Source of the DNA: Prevotella micans DSM 21469 = JCM 16134
GTDB taxonomy: Bacteria > Bacteroidota > Bacteroidia > Bacteroidales > Bacteroidaceae
DNA length: 55,663 nucleotides
Reading direction: 5' to 3'
Assembly: GCF_000614105.1 (NCBI RefSeq)
Contig: NZ_BAKH01000011.1
Location: 1-55,663, forward strand
The position numbers were made by a program, and so were the translations under genes. The notes under the pieces were generated by a model that was given only the letters and a program-made list of their open reading frames with translations, made no database searches and had not been told where the DNA came from. Positions 1 through 11,209 of the stretch are shown here, piece after piece (within the stretch, counting starts at the first letter, position 1; each line of letters begins with the position of its first letter).

Positions 1-34
<34 letters not shown>

Positions 35-212
35 CATCTAGCCTCTAGTAACACAAAAATTTCTTTCGCTTACGCGCGCGCGAAGCGTGCCGTTAGCCCA
101 GCATACACGGGGATTCCGAGAGGATTCTCCGTGCCACTTTTCATGCCCTTTTGTCAAGAGCTGCAAGAGGGAAATAACGACGATTTAATCAAAGAAAATA
201 AGGATAAACAAA

Positions 213-383
213 ATGAAGAAAGTAGAGTTTAAACGCCGCCTCTATGTGCGGCCCGAAACGAGCATCGTCGAACTTGAAGACGAGCTGTCTATTTGCCAAA
301 CATCCGTTGTTCCACAAGTTCCCGGTTCAACCGAGGAGGAATGGGAAGACGAGGAAATAGAGATTGGCGAGGAAACAATTTAA
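213..383 (+). CDS. Small acidic Bacteroidales peptide (56 aa), function unknown
   Basis: An ATG-initiated 56-codon ORF. The N-terminus is basic (MKKVEFKRRLYVRP) and the rest is very acidic, including an EEEWEDEEIEIGEE stretch. It has no signal peptide or membrane segment. Short proteins of the pattern 'MKK...P.T.I.EL' commonly stand just before surface lipoprotein or fimbrillin genes in Bacteroidales, and here the lipoprotein gene starts 26 bp downstream, so the two are probably co-transcribed. The function is unknown. Confidence comes from the start, the composition and the context, not from a recognised domain. Confidence 0.6.
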   Translation: MKKVEFKRRLYVRPETSIVELEDELSICQTSVVPQVPGSTEEEWEDEEIEIGEETI

Positions 384-409
384 AGCAACACATTAAAAAA
401 CACGCAGAA

Positions 410-2100
410 ATGAAAATCAAGCAAATATTATTTGCCGTCGGCGCCGCATTTCTTTTGGCTGCTTGCACAGGCAATGAGAACATCGAAAACGAGCAGAAGA
501 AAACCGTTGAGATTGAAAACATCACCATCACCGAGGAGCCGTTCGAACCCGAGGCGCCCTCAACAACCCGCGCAGCCCAGGCTCCGCAAATCGTCGACCT
601 CGGCGACGGAATCACAGCCGAGGTGTCGCTCACCGAAGACGCTCAAGAACAGCCCGCTCAAACTCGCGCCGCAATTGCCGACGGGCACTACACCATTTAT
701 GTAACAAAACCTACAGGCATTACTCCGCCGGGTACATCAGCCCCAATCCTGGCCAAGCTTTCGGGTACCGTACAGGGGAACAAATTCGTCCGCGATGCTA
801 CTTCTCCTAAAATGCGACTTGCCCCCGACACCTACACATTTATTTGTGTAAACGATGCTATCTCTAAAATAGTTCACGGTTATCATGCGACTCCTTCGCC
901 CTTTATAACGACAAAGACAATCCGATGATTGGCGTAACCTCAATGGCGGTTAGCGGTGAAATGACTGAAGTTCCTTTTGTTATGAAGCATCGCAACTCAT
1001 CGCGCGTTCGTTTCCAAATCACCTCTTACACTAACGAGGGTCAAGGTATCACCGGCAAACTTTCTTTCACGAATATTGCCGCCACAACTTATTTTGATAT
1101 GGAAGGGCGATGGTTCGGCTCAATTCCAGGAGCTTTTACTTCCGGCACCTACACCTTTGCCGAAAGTGCAGTCACCCCCTCCGCATACACACAAGTCATA
1201 AAGCGCACCACAGATTATCGCTATTTAACGAGCGATATCAGCGGTTCGAATGCCCAATTCACCATCGACGGCGGAACCATCTACGGCAAATCGCTCGCCG
1301 GCAAATCATTCCCCCTCACCGCCATCAGTCAGTTACAGGAAAACAAATCCTACACCTGCAACATCAAGTTGAAGCCCTCCGCGCTCTATCTTTTCCAAGA
1401 CGGAACCGTGGGCGTTCTGGCTGACAAAGGCACCCGCACCCCGATAGGTGTTGTGGCACGTGAAAAAACCAATACTGAGGCCGGCTTGGCATGTGCTCTA
1501 AGATGGTATGAATATAATCAATTGGGCCACATTGGAAAGAGCTGCTGGAAGAATATCGGTGACCACATTGAGGAGAATGTCAGCCCCTCACCCACAAATA
1601 TGGTGGAGGCCGCTGCCGACATGAACGGCTACAATTGGACTTACTCTCCCAATCTGCAAGGTATCGTCCGTTCCAATGAGCCTGTTGTCTATCCGGCTTT
1701 TTACTTGGCTGCACATCACAATCCCGGCGTCACCGTCACCGGTGCTAATGTCGGCCAATGGTTCCTGCCGGCTTATGGGCAGTTGGTGAAGCTTGCAGAA
1801 ACCATTGGCTTTACTCCGCTTACATTTACAACTAGTGAGGTTGTTTCTCCTCATTACAAAGGAGGTTTTCCCGCAGGTTTACCAGACAAGTTTACCCAAA
1901 TCGTGAAGGCAGCAAATCCTTCTATGACCCAGATGGATCAACACTTCTTTCTTTCAAGTACACAAATACATGGAAATCTAGATTACCGCCCCGCGTATAT
2001 GTTCTTTCAAAACGATCCCCCAATTGGTTCTAAAGTCTATACAGGCTACTGTTGGAATACGATGACGAATGGTTGTGTGCTCCCATTCGTAGAATTCTAA
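410..2100 (+). CDS. Fimbrillin-like surface lipoprotein, frameshifted
   Basis: The N-terminus has a lipoprotein signal peptide ending in LLAAC, so the mature protein would start at a lipidated Cys and be anchored in the outer membrane. The middle (PDTYTFICVNDA, then YNDKDNP, VPFVMKHRNSRVRFQI-like) has the beta-rich pattern of fimbrillin/Mfa-like proteins, which form or resemble type V fimbriae. The C-terminus ends NGCVLPFVEF, like the FRVR-type ends of this group. The reading frame breaks near 866-870: adding one A to the AAAA run joins the two halves (…SK-NSSRL…YNDKDNP) into one 563-aa protein. This could be a sequencing error or slippage. Exact family membership is inferred, and no partner fimbrial genes are visible. 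Confidence 0.65.
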
Positions 2101-2186
2101 CGGGGAAAACGTTTTTGGCAGTTCTTCTGCCCTCCGGGGCGGAGTTATTGTCAAGTGACAACGGGGCCAAAAGGTGCCAGCGGAGC

Positions 2187-2413
2187 AAACAAGTGGCTTG
2201 TTCGGTCATTTACAAGCGAAAAAGTGCAAACAAGCGACTTGTTCGGTCGTCTACAAGCGAAAAAGAGCAAACAAGCCGCTTGTTCAGCCGTTTACAAGCG
2301 AAAAAGCAAAAACAAGCGGCTTTGTTCAGTCGTTTACAAATGAAAAAGAGCAAACAAGCCGCTTGTTCGGTCGTTTACAAGCGAACAAGCGCAAACAAGC
2401 CGCTTGTTCAGCC
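2187..2413. repeat. 41-bp tandem repeat, about 5.5 copies
   Basis: Units start at about 2187, 2228, 2269, 2310, 2352 and 2393. Each holds an ACAAGCNGCTTGT-type palindrome followed by TCGTTTACAAGCGAAAAAG. Copies differ at a few positions, and two carry 1-2 nt length changes. The array fills most of the 350-bp gap between the fimbrillin-like gene and the next gene. The period is not a multiple of three, and all three forward frames are open, so the open frames here are not evidence of a protein. Confidence 0.9.
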
Positions 2414-2450
2414 ACGAAATATCATCGTTCAATAAAATATCAAAAAAACT

Positions 2451-3362
2451 ATGGAAAAGAAAATCAAAATCGGAGACTACGGTGCCTCATTCAACAACGT
2501 GCTCCATATGCAGTATCATCGCTCGCTGTACACGAAAGTGACGGGCGTAGACAAACAAAAACTCCACATCACCGACGAGATGCTCAAGGAATGGAAACAG
2601 TGCATCGACCTGGAAGAAGACATCAACCGCGAAGTGACCGCCTCGCCGCTCTCAAAACGCCTGAACGAAAAAGACCGCGAGCGCGACGAAGTGCTCAAGT
2701 TCCTCTTCGGCGTGATTAAACACCACAAATTCTCGCCCGTGACCGCCGAGCGCGGTGCCGCCGAAGTGCTGGGCCTCATCATCAACCCCTACACAGGCAT
2801 CCAAACCGAAGCCGTGGAAGAAGAAACGGGCCACGTCTACGGACTGCTTCGCGACCTGGAAAAGCAATCCGCCGAGCTGATGATACTCAATCTTGGTGTA
2901 ACCCTTACACGATTGCGCACGCTCAACGACGAATTCGCCGCCTTGCGCCTTCAACGTCGCGACGCCGCCGTAGCCTCAAAGCTGCCCACCGCCCGCATGG
3001 CACGCCCGAAAACCGACGCCGTATGGAGCTCCATCGCCGACCAGATCTACGCCTCCTATCTCTTCGCCGCCACCGATGCCGAACGCGAACTGATAAAAGG
3101 GCTCATCGACATCATCAACAAAACGTTCGCCGACTTCAAAACGATGAACAAACAAAGCATCGTGCCGAGAAAGAAACCCGGCGACGGAGGTAAAAAGCCC
3201 TCCGACCCGAAAAAGCCCGGCGGAGGCGACGGTAAAAAGCCGGATGACGGTGGCAAGAAACCCGATGACCCCAAGAAGCCGAATGACCCCAAGAAACCCG
3301 GCGGCGGAGGAGATACTCCCAAACCCGGGCGCGAGGAAGACCCCGGCGAAGACCAGGTATAA
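2451..3362 (+). CDS. DUF6261-like protein with a K/P/D/G-rich tail
   Basis: A 303-aa protein beginning MEKKIKIGDYGASFNNVLHMQYH. It has no signal peptide and no membrane segment. Residues 1-230 look mostly alpha-helical and charged. The pattern (N-terminal 'HMQYHRSLY', LGLIINPYTGI, then a long helix) resembles the uncharacterised Bacteroidales family DUF6261; this assignment is from memory and moderately sure. From about residue 235 the chain becomes a low-complexity tail of KKPGDGG / DPKKP / GGGDGKKP repeats ending in an acidic segment. The upstream spacer is the 41-bp repeat array; a terminator follows at 3389. Confidence 0.6.
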   Translation: MEKKIKIGDYGASFNNVLHMQYHRSLYTKVTGVDKQKLHITDEMLKEWKQCIDLEEDINREVTASPLSKRLNEKDRERDEVLKFLFGVIKHHKFSPVTAERGAAEVLGLIINPYTGIQTEAVEEETGHVYGLLRDLEKQSAELMILNLGVTLTRLRTLNDEFAALRLQRRDAAVASKLPTARMARPKTDAVWSSIADQIYASYLFAATDAERELIKGLIDIINKTFADFKTMNKQSIVPRKKPGDGGKKPSDPKKPGGGDGKKPDDGGKKPDDPKKPNDPKKPGGGGDTPKPGREEDPGEDQV

Positions 3363-3388
3363 GAGAAATTCGTTTATATATCAATCAA

Positions 3389-3436
3389 AAGCCCTGCACG
3401 CTCCGAGATGGATGCGTGCAGGGCTTGCCGTTTTAT
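3389..3436 (+). terminator. Intrinsic terminator after the DUF6261-like gene
   Basis: A perfect 13-bp stem (3389-3401 with 3414-3426), 12-nt loop, followed by GCCGTTTTATTAT. It sits 26 bp after the stop codon. Confidence 0.75.
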
Positions 3437-3448
3437 TATATCATGGAC

Positions 3449-3512
3449 TCGGTTTAAGAGAAATTATCCTGTCCCTACATGCGGCCTATCGGCCGAGTGG
3501 GCATCGATTAGG
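3449..3512. repeat. Dispersed GTCCCTACAT element, copy 1 (single arm)
   Basis: The core TGTCCCTACATGCGGC, then CTATCGGCCGAGTGGGCA, matches the inverted core of the element at 23075-23140 and the arms of the element at 47831-48024. It lies in the 360-bp gap 3363-3723, which otherwise holds only the terminator and the pfkA promoter. Confidence 0.75.
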
Positions 3513-3645
3513 TTGAGAGGGTCTGCGGTATAGATAATTCTCACGAAGTCGGGGAGATTGCCCTGGCGAATAGAAACCGTACAAATCTTGTCAAGCCATA
3601 CAAGTCTAACCAATTCAAGTAATTTGCCTTTTTACAATCTATCTG

Positions 3646-3676
3646 TTGCACATGGATTTTTAAGTTGTTAACTTTG
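3646..3676 (+). promoter_or_regulatory. Promoter of pfkA-atp operon
   Basis: A -7 box TAACTTTG (3669-3676) matches the Bacteroidetes consensus TAnnTTTG. A TTG (3646-3648) lies 20 bp upstream in the -33 position. The pfkA start codon is at 3724, leaving a leader of about 40 nt. Confidence 0.7.
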
Positions 3677-3723
3677 CTGCCGGCTAAACAAGTGAGCTTT
3701 CAAAGCTTTAAACAAAAGTAATT

Positions 3724-4701
3724 ATGCCCAGAATAAAAACAATCGGAATTCTCACATCTGGAGGCGATGCGCCGGGCATGAATGCGGCCATAAGAGCCGT
3801 GACACGCGCCGGAATATTTAATGGCTTCTCAATAAAAGGCATATTCCGAGGATTTGAAGGATTGGTGAGCAACGAAATGAAACCGTTCACAACAGAGAAT
3901 GTCAGCGGTATCATCGGACAAGGTGGAACCATCCTGAAAACAGCTCGCTCAAAGTCGTTCCTAACAGTAGAAGGAAGGCAAAAAGCCTATGAAAACCTGG
4001 TTAAGGAAAGCATAGACGCCTTGGTGGTTATCGGCGGAAATGGCTCGCTGACGGGAGCAATGAAATTCGGCGAAGAGTTCGATTTCTGCTGCATAGGTTT
4101 GCCGGGTACGATAGACAACGACCTATACGGCACAGACAATACCATCGGCTACGATACAACGATGAATACAATTATGGAATGCGTTGACCGCATACGCGAC
4201 ACAGCGCAAAGTCATGAAAGAATATTTTTCGTTGAAGTGATGGGGCGCGATGCCGGTTTCCTAGCACAAAACTCGGCAATAGCCAGCGGTGCCGAAGCAG
4301 CAATAATTCCAGAGGACTCAACAGATGTCGACCAGCTTGCACGATTCATGGAACGTGGTATTCGCAAATCGAAAAAGAGCTGCATCGTGATTGTTTCGGA
4401 GAGCAAGAAATGCGGGGCAATGTATTACGCTGAACGCGTTCGCAAAGAATTTCCCGACTACGATGTACGTGTTTCGATTCTGGGACATCTGCAACGCGGA
4501 GGTAGACCTTCAGCACGCGACCGAATTCTGGCCAGCTGCACAGGTGTAGGCGCAATCGAAGCCATAATGCAAGGACAGCGAAACATAATGGTTGGCGTTC
4601 GTAATAACGAGGTAGTTTATGTTCCCCTGTCGGAAGCAATAAGGCCAGATAAGCCCATAGACAAGAAGCTCATACAAGTGCTCGACGAACTCAGCATATA
4701 G
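3724..4701 (+). CDS. pfkA: ATP-dependent 6-phosphofructokinase
   Basis: Phosphorylates fructose 6-phosphate in glycolysis. The 325-aa length is typical of bacterial PfkA. Motifs seen: [10 protein letters not shown] (11-20, nucleotide loop), PGTIDND (127-133, with the catalytic Asp), VEVMGRDAG (substrate binding) and [15 protein letters not shown]. The Gly residues in GGNGS and PGTIDND are those of ATP-using rather than pyrophosphate-using enzymes. One oddity is GGNGS at 104-108, where Asn106 replaces the Asp of the usual GGDGS. The atpD start is 36 bp downstream with no terminator between, so pfkA probably heads the ATP synthase transcript. Confidence 0.95.
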   Translation: MPRIKTIGILTSGGDAPGMNAAIRAVTRAGIFNGFSIKGIFRGFEGLVSNEMKPFTTENVSGIIGQGGTILKTARSKSFLTVEGRQKAYENLVKESIDALVVIGGNGSLTGAMKFGEEFDFCCIGLPGTIDNDLYGTDNTIGYDTTMNTIMECVDRIRDTAQSHERIFFVEVMGRDAGFLAQNSAIASGAEAAIIPEDSTDVDQLARFMERGIRKSKKSCIVIVSESKKCGAMYYAERVRKEFPDYDVRVSILGHLQRGGRPSARDRILASCTGVGAIEAIMQGQRNIMVGVRNNEVVYVPLSEAIRPDKPIDKKLIQVLDELSI

Positions 4702-4731
4702 TAATTCGAATAATATAAATACAAAATATAG

Positions 4732-6264
<1,533 letters not shown>

Positions 6265-6272
6265 AGATTGAG

Positions 6273-6521
6273 ATGTTAAGACTTAGAATAGTTTCGCCCG
6301 AGAAGATAATCTTCACTGGAGAAGTGGACAGTGTTTTGGTTCCGGGCGAACTTGGAGAATTCGAAATCCTCAATAATCATGCTCCGATAATATCCACACT
6401 TTCGGAAGGTAGAGTGGTTTATAAGATTGGCGAAGAAAGTAAATTGTGCCATGTTCTTGGAGGTTTTGTCGAAGTTCAGAAAAACGAGGTTAGCATTTGC
6501 GTAGAATTAAAGAACGATTAG
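6273..6521 (+). CDS. atpC: F1Fo ATP synthase subunit epsilon, short form
   Basis: An 82-aa protein with the epsilon N-terminal beta-sandwich (RIVSPEKIIFTGEVDSVLVPG, then GEFEILNNHAPIIS). The C-terminal helical hairpin that inhibits the enzyme in E. coli is absent. Short epsilons like this are known in Bacteroidetes. It connects the rotor to the catalytic head, presumably without the usual epsilon-mediated inhibition. Confidence 0.93.
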   Translation: MLRLRIVSPEKIIFTGEVDSVLVPGELGEFEILNNHAPIISTLSEGRVVYKIGEESKLCHVLGGFVEVQKNEVSICVELKND

Positions 6522-6544
6522 TCTCGTAATTCTTAATATAAAGA

Positions 6545-6970
6545 ATGAAAAGTAGCATTGATAAAACAGAACGTCGCTATCAAAAGTATAGTCTGTGGAT
6601 TATCCTCGGACTGACTTTGTTGGGGCTTCTGATAACGCAGATTACTGTTCGCTCATTCTTTATATATCCAATAATAACAAGCTCCCTATTCTGTCTTATT
6701 ACAAGTTTATGTTATGGCAAGGCCTGGAAATATATAGCTCTGAAATCTCCTTCGAGTCTAACCAAGTTCTATTTGTCGGCATCATTCGTTCGAATGTTTC
6801 TGGCATTAGCAGTAATAATTATCGGAGTATTTGTCTTAAGACACGACCGCTCATCAATGATTGAGTTTGTTGGAGTTTTCTCAGGTTTCTATCTATTTAT
6901 AATGGTCTTCGACAACATATATTTTTTCACGGTGGAAAAGAATAATAAAATAAATAACAGGAAGATATGA
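6545..6970 (+). CDS. AtpI-like membrane protein of the ATP synthase operon
   Basis: A 141-aa protein with about four hydrophobic segments (residues ~17-32, 36-56, 75-97 and 103-125) and a lysine/asparagine-rich C-terminus. A small membrane protein of this kind sits between atpC and atpB in Bacteroidetes operons. By position and topology it corresponds to the AtpI/AtpZ group, which helps c-ring assembly in other bacteria, but sequence identity is low and I infer this role from context. The stop overlaps the atpB start by 4 nt (ATGA), suggesting translational coupling. Confidence 0.7.
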   Translation: MKSSIDKTERRYQKYSLWIILGLTLLGLLITQITVRSFFIYPIITSSLFCLITSLCYGKAWKYIALKSPSSLTKFYLSASFVRMFLALAVIIIGVFVLRHDRSSMIEFVGVFSGFYLFIMVFDNIYFFTVEKNNKINNRKI

Positions 6971-8082
6971 AACGTATCAAACAATTGTTTTTCATGTTGC
7001 TTGTGCTTTTTGTGGCAGCTCCACCGGCTATGGGTCGGGATATGTCGAAGAAAGCAAATGTGGATGTGAAAGACATTTTGTGGGGACACATAAAAGACTC
7101 TTACGAGTGGCACATAACTGATTTTGGTGATGAGAATCATCATCATCCTGTTGTTATACATCTTCCCATAATCGTTAAAACAAGTACAGGTTGGCACATC
7201 TTCAGTAGTGAGCAATTTTCAGAAGAACGAGATGCAAATGGTGATCGCCCCGGACCTTATAATCTGGTTATAAAGGATAGTGAGGCTAAGGATAATCCGA
7301 ATAAGATAGTTGAAAAGATAAGTGGACAGGAGATAATTCCTTTAGACTTGTCGATTACTAAAACGGTTTGTGTGCTTTTCATAGATGCAATTATATTGCT
7401 CTTGATTATTCTGATTCCCGCACGCTGGTGTAAGAAGCATAAATTAGACGATCCTGCTCCGAAAGGATTCACTGGCTTGATGCATATGTTTATTATGAAC
7501 ATATACGATGATGTTATAAAGGCTTGTTTAGGCGATGAAGCTCCTAGATATGCTCCATGGTTACTCACATGTTTCTTCTTTATCTTCGTGGCTAACATAA
7601 TGGGAATAGTTCCTTTCCCACCGGGTGGCGGAAACCTAACAGGCAATATTGCATGTACTTTCTTCCTTGGAGTGAGCACATTTCTTATCACCAATATAAC
7701 CGGAACTCGTACTTATTGGAAAGAGATATTCTGGCCGGAAGTACCGACATGGTTGAAACTCCCGGTTCCATTGATGCAAATCATAGAAATCTTCGGCATC
7801 TTCACTAAACCATTAGCACTCATAATCCGACTCTTTGCCAATATGCTAGCTGGTCATGCGATAGCATTATCTTTCGCAGCAATCATATTCATTATGTTCA
7901 GTATAGCAGACAGCGTATTAGTCAATTGGCTTGCAGGTTCGGCAATGAGCGTTATTAGTATAGCAATGAGTGTGTTTATGATGTTGCTAGAGGTTCTTGT
8001 AAGTTATATCCAAGCTTTAGTGTTCACTATGCTTAGCGCCGTGTTCATATCATTAGCGCATGTACGCGAGCACAGAGCTTGA
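6967..8082 (+). CDS. atpB: F1Fo ATP synthase subunit a
   Basis: Forms the proton half-channels beside the c-ring. At 371 aa it is long for the family because it carries an N-terminal signal-like segment (cut likely after PPAMG) and a ~100-residue periplasmic extension containing a His cluster. The core has several membrane helices, with the essential Arg in LIIRLFANMLAGH and the final helices VLVSYIQALVFTML. The N-terminal extension is a Bacteroidetes trait. Start overlaps the upstream stop by 4 nt. Confidence 0.96.
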   Translation: MKRIKQLFFMLLVLFVAAPPAMGRDMSKKANVDVKDILWGHIKDSYEWHITDFGDENHHHPVVIHLPIIVKTSTGWHIFSSEQFSEERDANGDRPGPYNLVIKDSEAKDNPNKIVEKISGQEIIPLDLSITKTVCVLFIDAIILLLIILIPARWCKKHKLDDPAPKGFTGLMHMFIMNIYDDVIKACLGDEAPRYAPWLLTCFFFIFVANIMGIVPFPPGGGNLTGNIACTFFLGVSTFLITNITGTRTYWKEIFWPEVPTWLKLPVPLMQIIEIFGIFTKPLALIIRLFANMLAGHAIALSFAAIIFIMFSIADSVLVNWLAGSAMSVISIAMSVFMMLLEVLVSYIQALVFTMLSAVFISLAHVREHRA

Positions 8083-8147
8083 TAATTAATAATCCCCAAT
8101 CAGTAGATAGAAAACAAAAATCAATAATAAATTAAAAGTTAAGAACT

Positions 8148-8390
8148 ATGTTATCATTATTATTAGCAGAGGTTGCTCTCGCAAAGTTTGGCGCTGCTAT
8201 CGGCGCAGGTATAACTGCTATCGGTGCAGGTATAGGTATTGGTCGTATTGGCGGTCAAGCTATGGATGCAATGGCTCGTCAGCCGGAGAAAATCGGCGAT
8301 CTTCGTTCATCGATGATTATTGCCGCAGCTCTTATTGAAGGAGCAGCTTTCCTTGCTCTCATCATTGCAATTCTTGCGATAGTTATGTAA
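8148..8390 (+). CDS. atpE: F1Fo ATP synthase subunit c
   Basis: An 80-aa hairpin of two membrane helices. Helix 1 is glycine-rich (GAGITAIGAGIGIGRIGG), the polar loop is ARQPEK, and helix 2 carries the ion-binding Glu in ALIEGAAF. The residues beside this Glu lack the Gln/Ser/Thr set of Na+-binding rings, so proton coupling is inferred. A 153-bp gap separates it from atpF; a TATTTTTG box at 8517-8524 in that gap could be a weak internal promoter, but no -33 box is seen. Confidence 0.97.
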   Translation: MLSLLLAEVALAKFGAAIGAGITAIGAGIGIGRIGGQAMDAMARQPEKIGDLRSSMIIAAALIEGAAFLALIIAILAIVM

Positions 8391-8543
8391 AGAAGAATGA
8401 TGTTAGAAGTATAGCCCATGCCATATTTCATTTGGGGCTCTATATGATGATTTGAGGATACTATTGAGAGAGGTCCCTCTTACATCATGCAAACCTTTTA
8501 GCATCCTTATTAATTCTATTTTTGAAAGAACAAAAACCAGTGT

Positions 8544-9056
8544 ATGGATTTATTAATTCCTAGTGGCGGACTACTCTTTTGGATGACGCTCGTCTTCCTA
8601 CTCGTCTTCTTCATCTTATGGAAGTGGGGATTCCCTTCTATTGTAAAGATGGTGGAAGACCGCAAGGCCTACATAGACGACAGTCTTCGTAAAGCACATG
8701 AAGCAAACGAGAAGTTAGCCAATATTCAAAAAGAAAGTGAATCCATCATGCAAAAAGCACGTGAGCAACAAGCCTCCATTCTCAGAGAGGCTTCTGCAAC
8801 GCGTGACACCATTGTAGAACAGGCGCAAGAAAAAGCTCGAGAGGAAAGTTCTCGAATCGTTTCCGAAGCCAGAGCTGAGATTGAGGCCGAGAAACAGAAT
8901 GTTATTCGTGATATTCGTAATCAGGTTGCTGAGCTCAGTGTTCAGATTGCAGAAAAGATTCTGCATGAGAAGCTTTCAAATGATGGTAAGCAGATGGAAC
9001 TTATTGACCGACTACTGGATGACGTTTCTTCTACTGTAAATAACGATAGTAAATAA
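8544..9056 (+). CDS. atpF: F1Fo ATP synthase subunit b
   Basis: A 170-aa protein. One N-terminal membrane helix (about residues 10-28, LLFWMTLVFLLVFFILWKWG) is followed by a long charged coiled coil (about 35-155) that forms the peripheral stalk. This is the standard b-subunit layout. The next gene, atpH, begins 6 bp downstream. Confidence 0.96.
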   Translation: MDLLIPSGGLLFWMTLVFLLVFFILWKWGFPSIVKMVEDRKAYIDDSLRKAHEANEKLANIQKESESIMQKAREQQASILREASATRDTIVEQAQEKAREESSRIVSEARAEIEAEKQNVIRDIRNQVAELSVQIAEKILHEKLSNDGKQMELIDRLLDDVSSTVNNDSK

Positions 9057-9062
9057 TAGCTT

Positions 9063-9599
9063 ATGGATTTAGGTGTAATATCGGTTCGCTATGCTAGAGC
9101 GCTTTTGAAGGCTGCTACCGAGCAGAAACAAGAGCAGCGAGTCTATGAAGAAATGCAAACGCTCGCCAATAGCTTTATTCAGATACCTGAATTACGCTTA
9201 ACGATAGATAATCCAATGCTTCCTAAGAACAAGAAACAAGAACTCCTGGAAACGGCATGTGGCAAAGAGCTCAGCAAACTTCTAAGGGATTTCTTCACAC
9301 TTGTTCTTCGAGAGGGCAGAGAGGGAATGCTTCAGTTCATGGCCGCCTCTTATATCACGCTTTATAGAAAACAGAAGAATTTAATTAGCGGAAAGTTAAC
9401 GACGGCTACACCGGTGTCTTCGACTATGGAAAAACGAATGGAAACCATGGTACAGGCAAGAACAAAAGGTTCTGTAGAGTTTAATACAGAGATTGACCCA
9501 GACATAATTGGCGGTTTCATTCTGGAATACGACACCTACAGACTAGATGCCAGCGTGAAGGCTAAACTGAATTCCATCCTCACACAATTAAAGAAATAA
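9063..9599 (+). CDS. atpH: F1Fo ATP synthase subunit delta
   Basis: A 178-aa protein with the OSCP/delta pattern: N-terminal RYARALLKAA, and a C-terminal part with IDPDIIGGFILEYDTYRLDASV. It links the peripheral stalk (b) to the top of the alpha-beta head. It lies between atpF and atpA with short gaps (6 and 13 bp). Confidence 0.96.
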   Translation: MDLGVISVRYARALLKAATEQKQEQRVYEEMQTLANSFIQIPELRLTIDNPMLPKNKKQELLETACGKELSKLLRDFFTLVLREGREGMLQFMAASYITLYRKQKNLISGKLTTATPVSSTMEKRMETMVQARTKGSVEFNTEIDPDIIGGFILEYDTYRLDASVKAKLNSILTQLKK

Positions 9600-9612
9600 A
9601 TAAGAAATTCAC

Positions 9613-11196
9613 ATGTCAGAAAGAATAAGACCAAGTGAGGTGTCAGAAGTTCTTCTAAAAGAATTGCAAGGCATCAACTCGGAAGAGAAGTTTGATGAAA
9701 TCGGAACGGTACTTACCGTTAGCGATGGCGTTGCACGTATTTACGGACTACGGAATGCAGAGGCCAACGAGCTTCTGGAATTTGAGAACGGAACAATGGC
9801 CATCGTGATGAATCTCGAAGAAGATAATGTCGGTTGTATTCTCCTTGGCTCAACAGCAGGCATCAAAGAAGGTCAGAGTGTCAAGCGCACACATCGAATC
9901 GCATCCATCCGAGTAAACGATAAATTCCTTGGGAGAGTTGTGAATCCGCTTGGCCAGCCGATAGATGGAAAGGGTGATATTGACCTGACCGAATCATTTG
10001 AAATGCCACTCGACCGTAAGGCACCTGGAGTTATCTTCCGTCAGCCCGTAAAAGAACCTCTGCAAACAGGGTTAAAAGCAGTGGATTCCATGATTCCTAT
10101 CGGCCGAGGACAACGCGAGCTCATAATCGGCGACCGTCAGACGGGAAAAACTGCTATTGCCGTAGATGCTATCATAAATCAGAAGAGTTTCTATGAACAA
10201 GGCAAACCGGTTTACTGTATCTACGTGGCTATCGGACAGAAAGCCTCAACCGTGGCAAATCTCGTTCAAACGTTGAAAGACCAAGGAGCATTGCCTTATA
10301 CGATTATTGTTAGCGCCACAGCAGCTGACCCGGCAGCCATGCAATACTATGCTCCGTTTGCCGGAGCAGCCATAGGCGAATACTTCCGTGACCGTGGATA
10401 TTCGGCTCTGGTTGTTTACGACGATCTCTCGAAACAAGCTGTTGCATATCGCGAGGTGTCGCTCATTCTTCGTCGTCCTTCCGGACGCGAGGCCTATCCT
10501 GGGGATGTATTCTATCTGCATTCTCGTCTGCTTGAACGTGCAGCACGCATCAACGACCAGCAGGAAATTGCCGAACAGATGAACGACCTGCCAGAATGTA
10601 TGAAAGGGCATGTTCGTGGAGGTGGTTCTCTAACAGCGTTGCCAATCATTGAAACACAGGCCGGCGATGTGTCAGCCTATATCCCCACGAACGTCATCTC
10701 TATAACCGATGGGCAAATTTATCTAGAGAGTGATCTTTTTAACCAAGGATTCCGCCCAGCCATCAACGTTGGAATATCCGTTTCGCGTGTAGGTGGGTCG
10801 GCTCAGGTTAAGAGTATGAAGAAGGTGGCCGGAACTTTGAAAATCGATATGGCACAATATCGCGAGCTCGAAGCATTCTCTAAGTTCTCATCGGATATGG
10901 ACAAAGTAACTGCCATGACTCTTGACCGTGGTCGAAAGAATAATCAGTTGCTTATTCAGCCCCAATATACCCCTATGAGTGTAGGTGAGCAGATTGCCAT
11001 TCTCTATTGTGGTGTGCACGGACTGATGCACGACGTCCCTGTGGAAAAAGTGCGCGAGTGCCAAAACCAATTCCTGGAAACTATGCGTTCTGCACACAAC
11101 GAAACTATTGAACGCTTGGCTGCCGGACAGCTCCTCGAAGAGGATACGAAACAGATAGAGAAGGTGATGGAAAACGTCACAGGCCAATATAAATAA
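9613..11196 (+). CDS. atpA: F1Fo ATP synthase subunit alpha
   Basis: A 527-aa nucleotide-binding, non-catalytic subunit of the F1 head. The P-loop GDRQTGKT (near residue 175), the [12 protein letters not shown] block and the [29 protein letters not shown] region (cited in part) are all intact. Length and motifs are normal. atpG follows after 13 bp. Confidence 0.98.
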   Translation: MSERIRPSEVSEVLLKELQGINSEEKFDEIGTVLTVSDGVARIYGLRNAEANELLEFENGTMAIVMNLEEDNVGCILLGSTAGIKEGQSVKRTHRIASIRVNDKFLGRVVNPLGQPIDGKGDIDLTESFEMPLDRKAPGVIFRQPVKEPLQTGLKAVDSMIPIGRGQRELIIGDRQTGKTAIAVDAIINQKSFYEQGKPVYCIYVAIGQKASTVANLVQTLKDQGALPYTIIVSATAADPAAMQYYAPFAGAAIGEYFRDRGYSALVVYDDLSKQAVAYREVSLILRRPSGREAYPGDVFYLHSRLLERAARINDQQEIAEQMNDLPECMKGHVRGGGSLTALPIIETQAGDVSAYIPTNVISITDGQIYLESDLFNQGFRPAINVGISVSRVGGSAQVKSMKKVAGTLKIDMAQYRELEAFSKFSSDMDKVTAMTLDRGRKNNQLLIQPQYTPMSVGEQIAILYCGVHGLMHDVPVEKVRECQNQFLETMRSAHNETIERLAAGQLLEEDTKQIEKVMENVTGQYK

Positions 11197-11209
11197 TCCC
11201 GACAACACA

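Noticed and set aside
2052..2719. Three overlapping forward ORFs with repeated KRKSANKPLV-type peptides
   Set aside because: They come from the 41-bp repeat lacking stops in any forward frame; the period shifts frames, there is no good start, and one runs into the real DUF6261-like gene.
3056..3384. Proline/glycine-rich ORFs on the minus strand
   Set aside because: They are antisense shadows of the K/P/D/G-rich tail of the plus-strand gene.
8391..8543. A missing gene between atpE and atpF
   Set aside because: The 153-bp gap has no good ORF; it holds only a possible weak -7 box.
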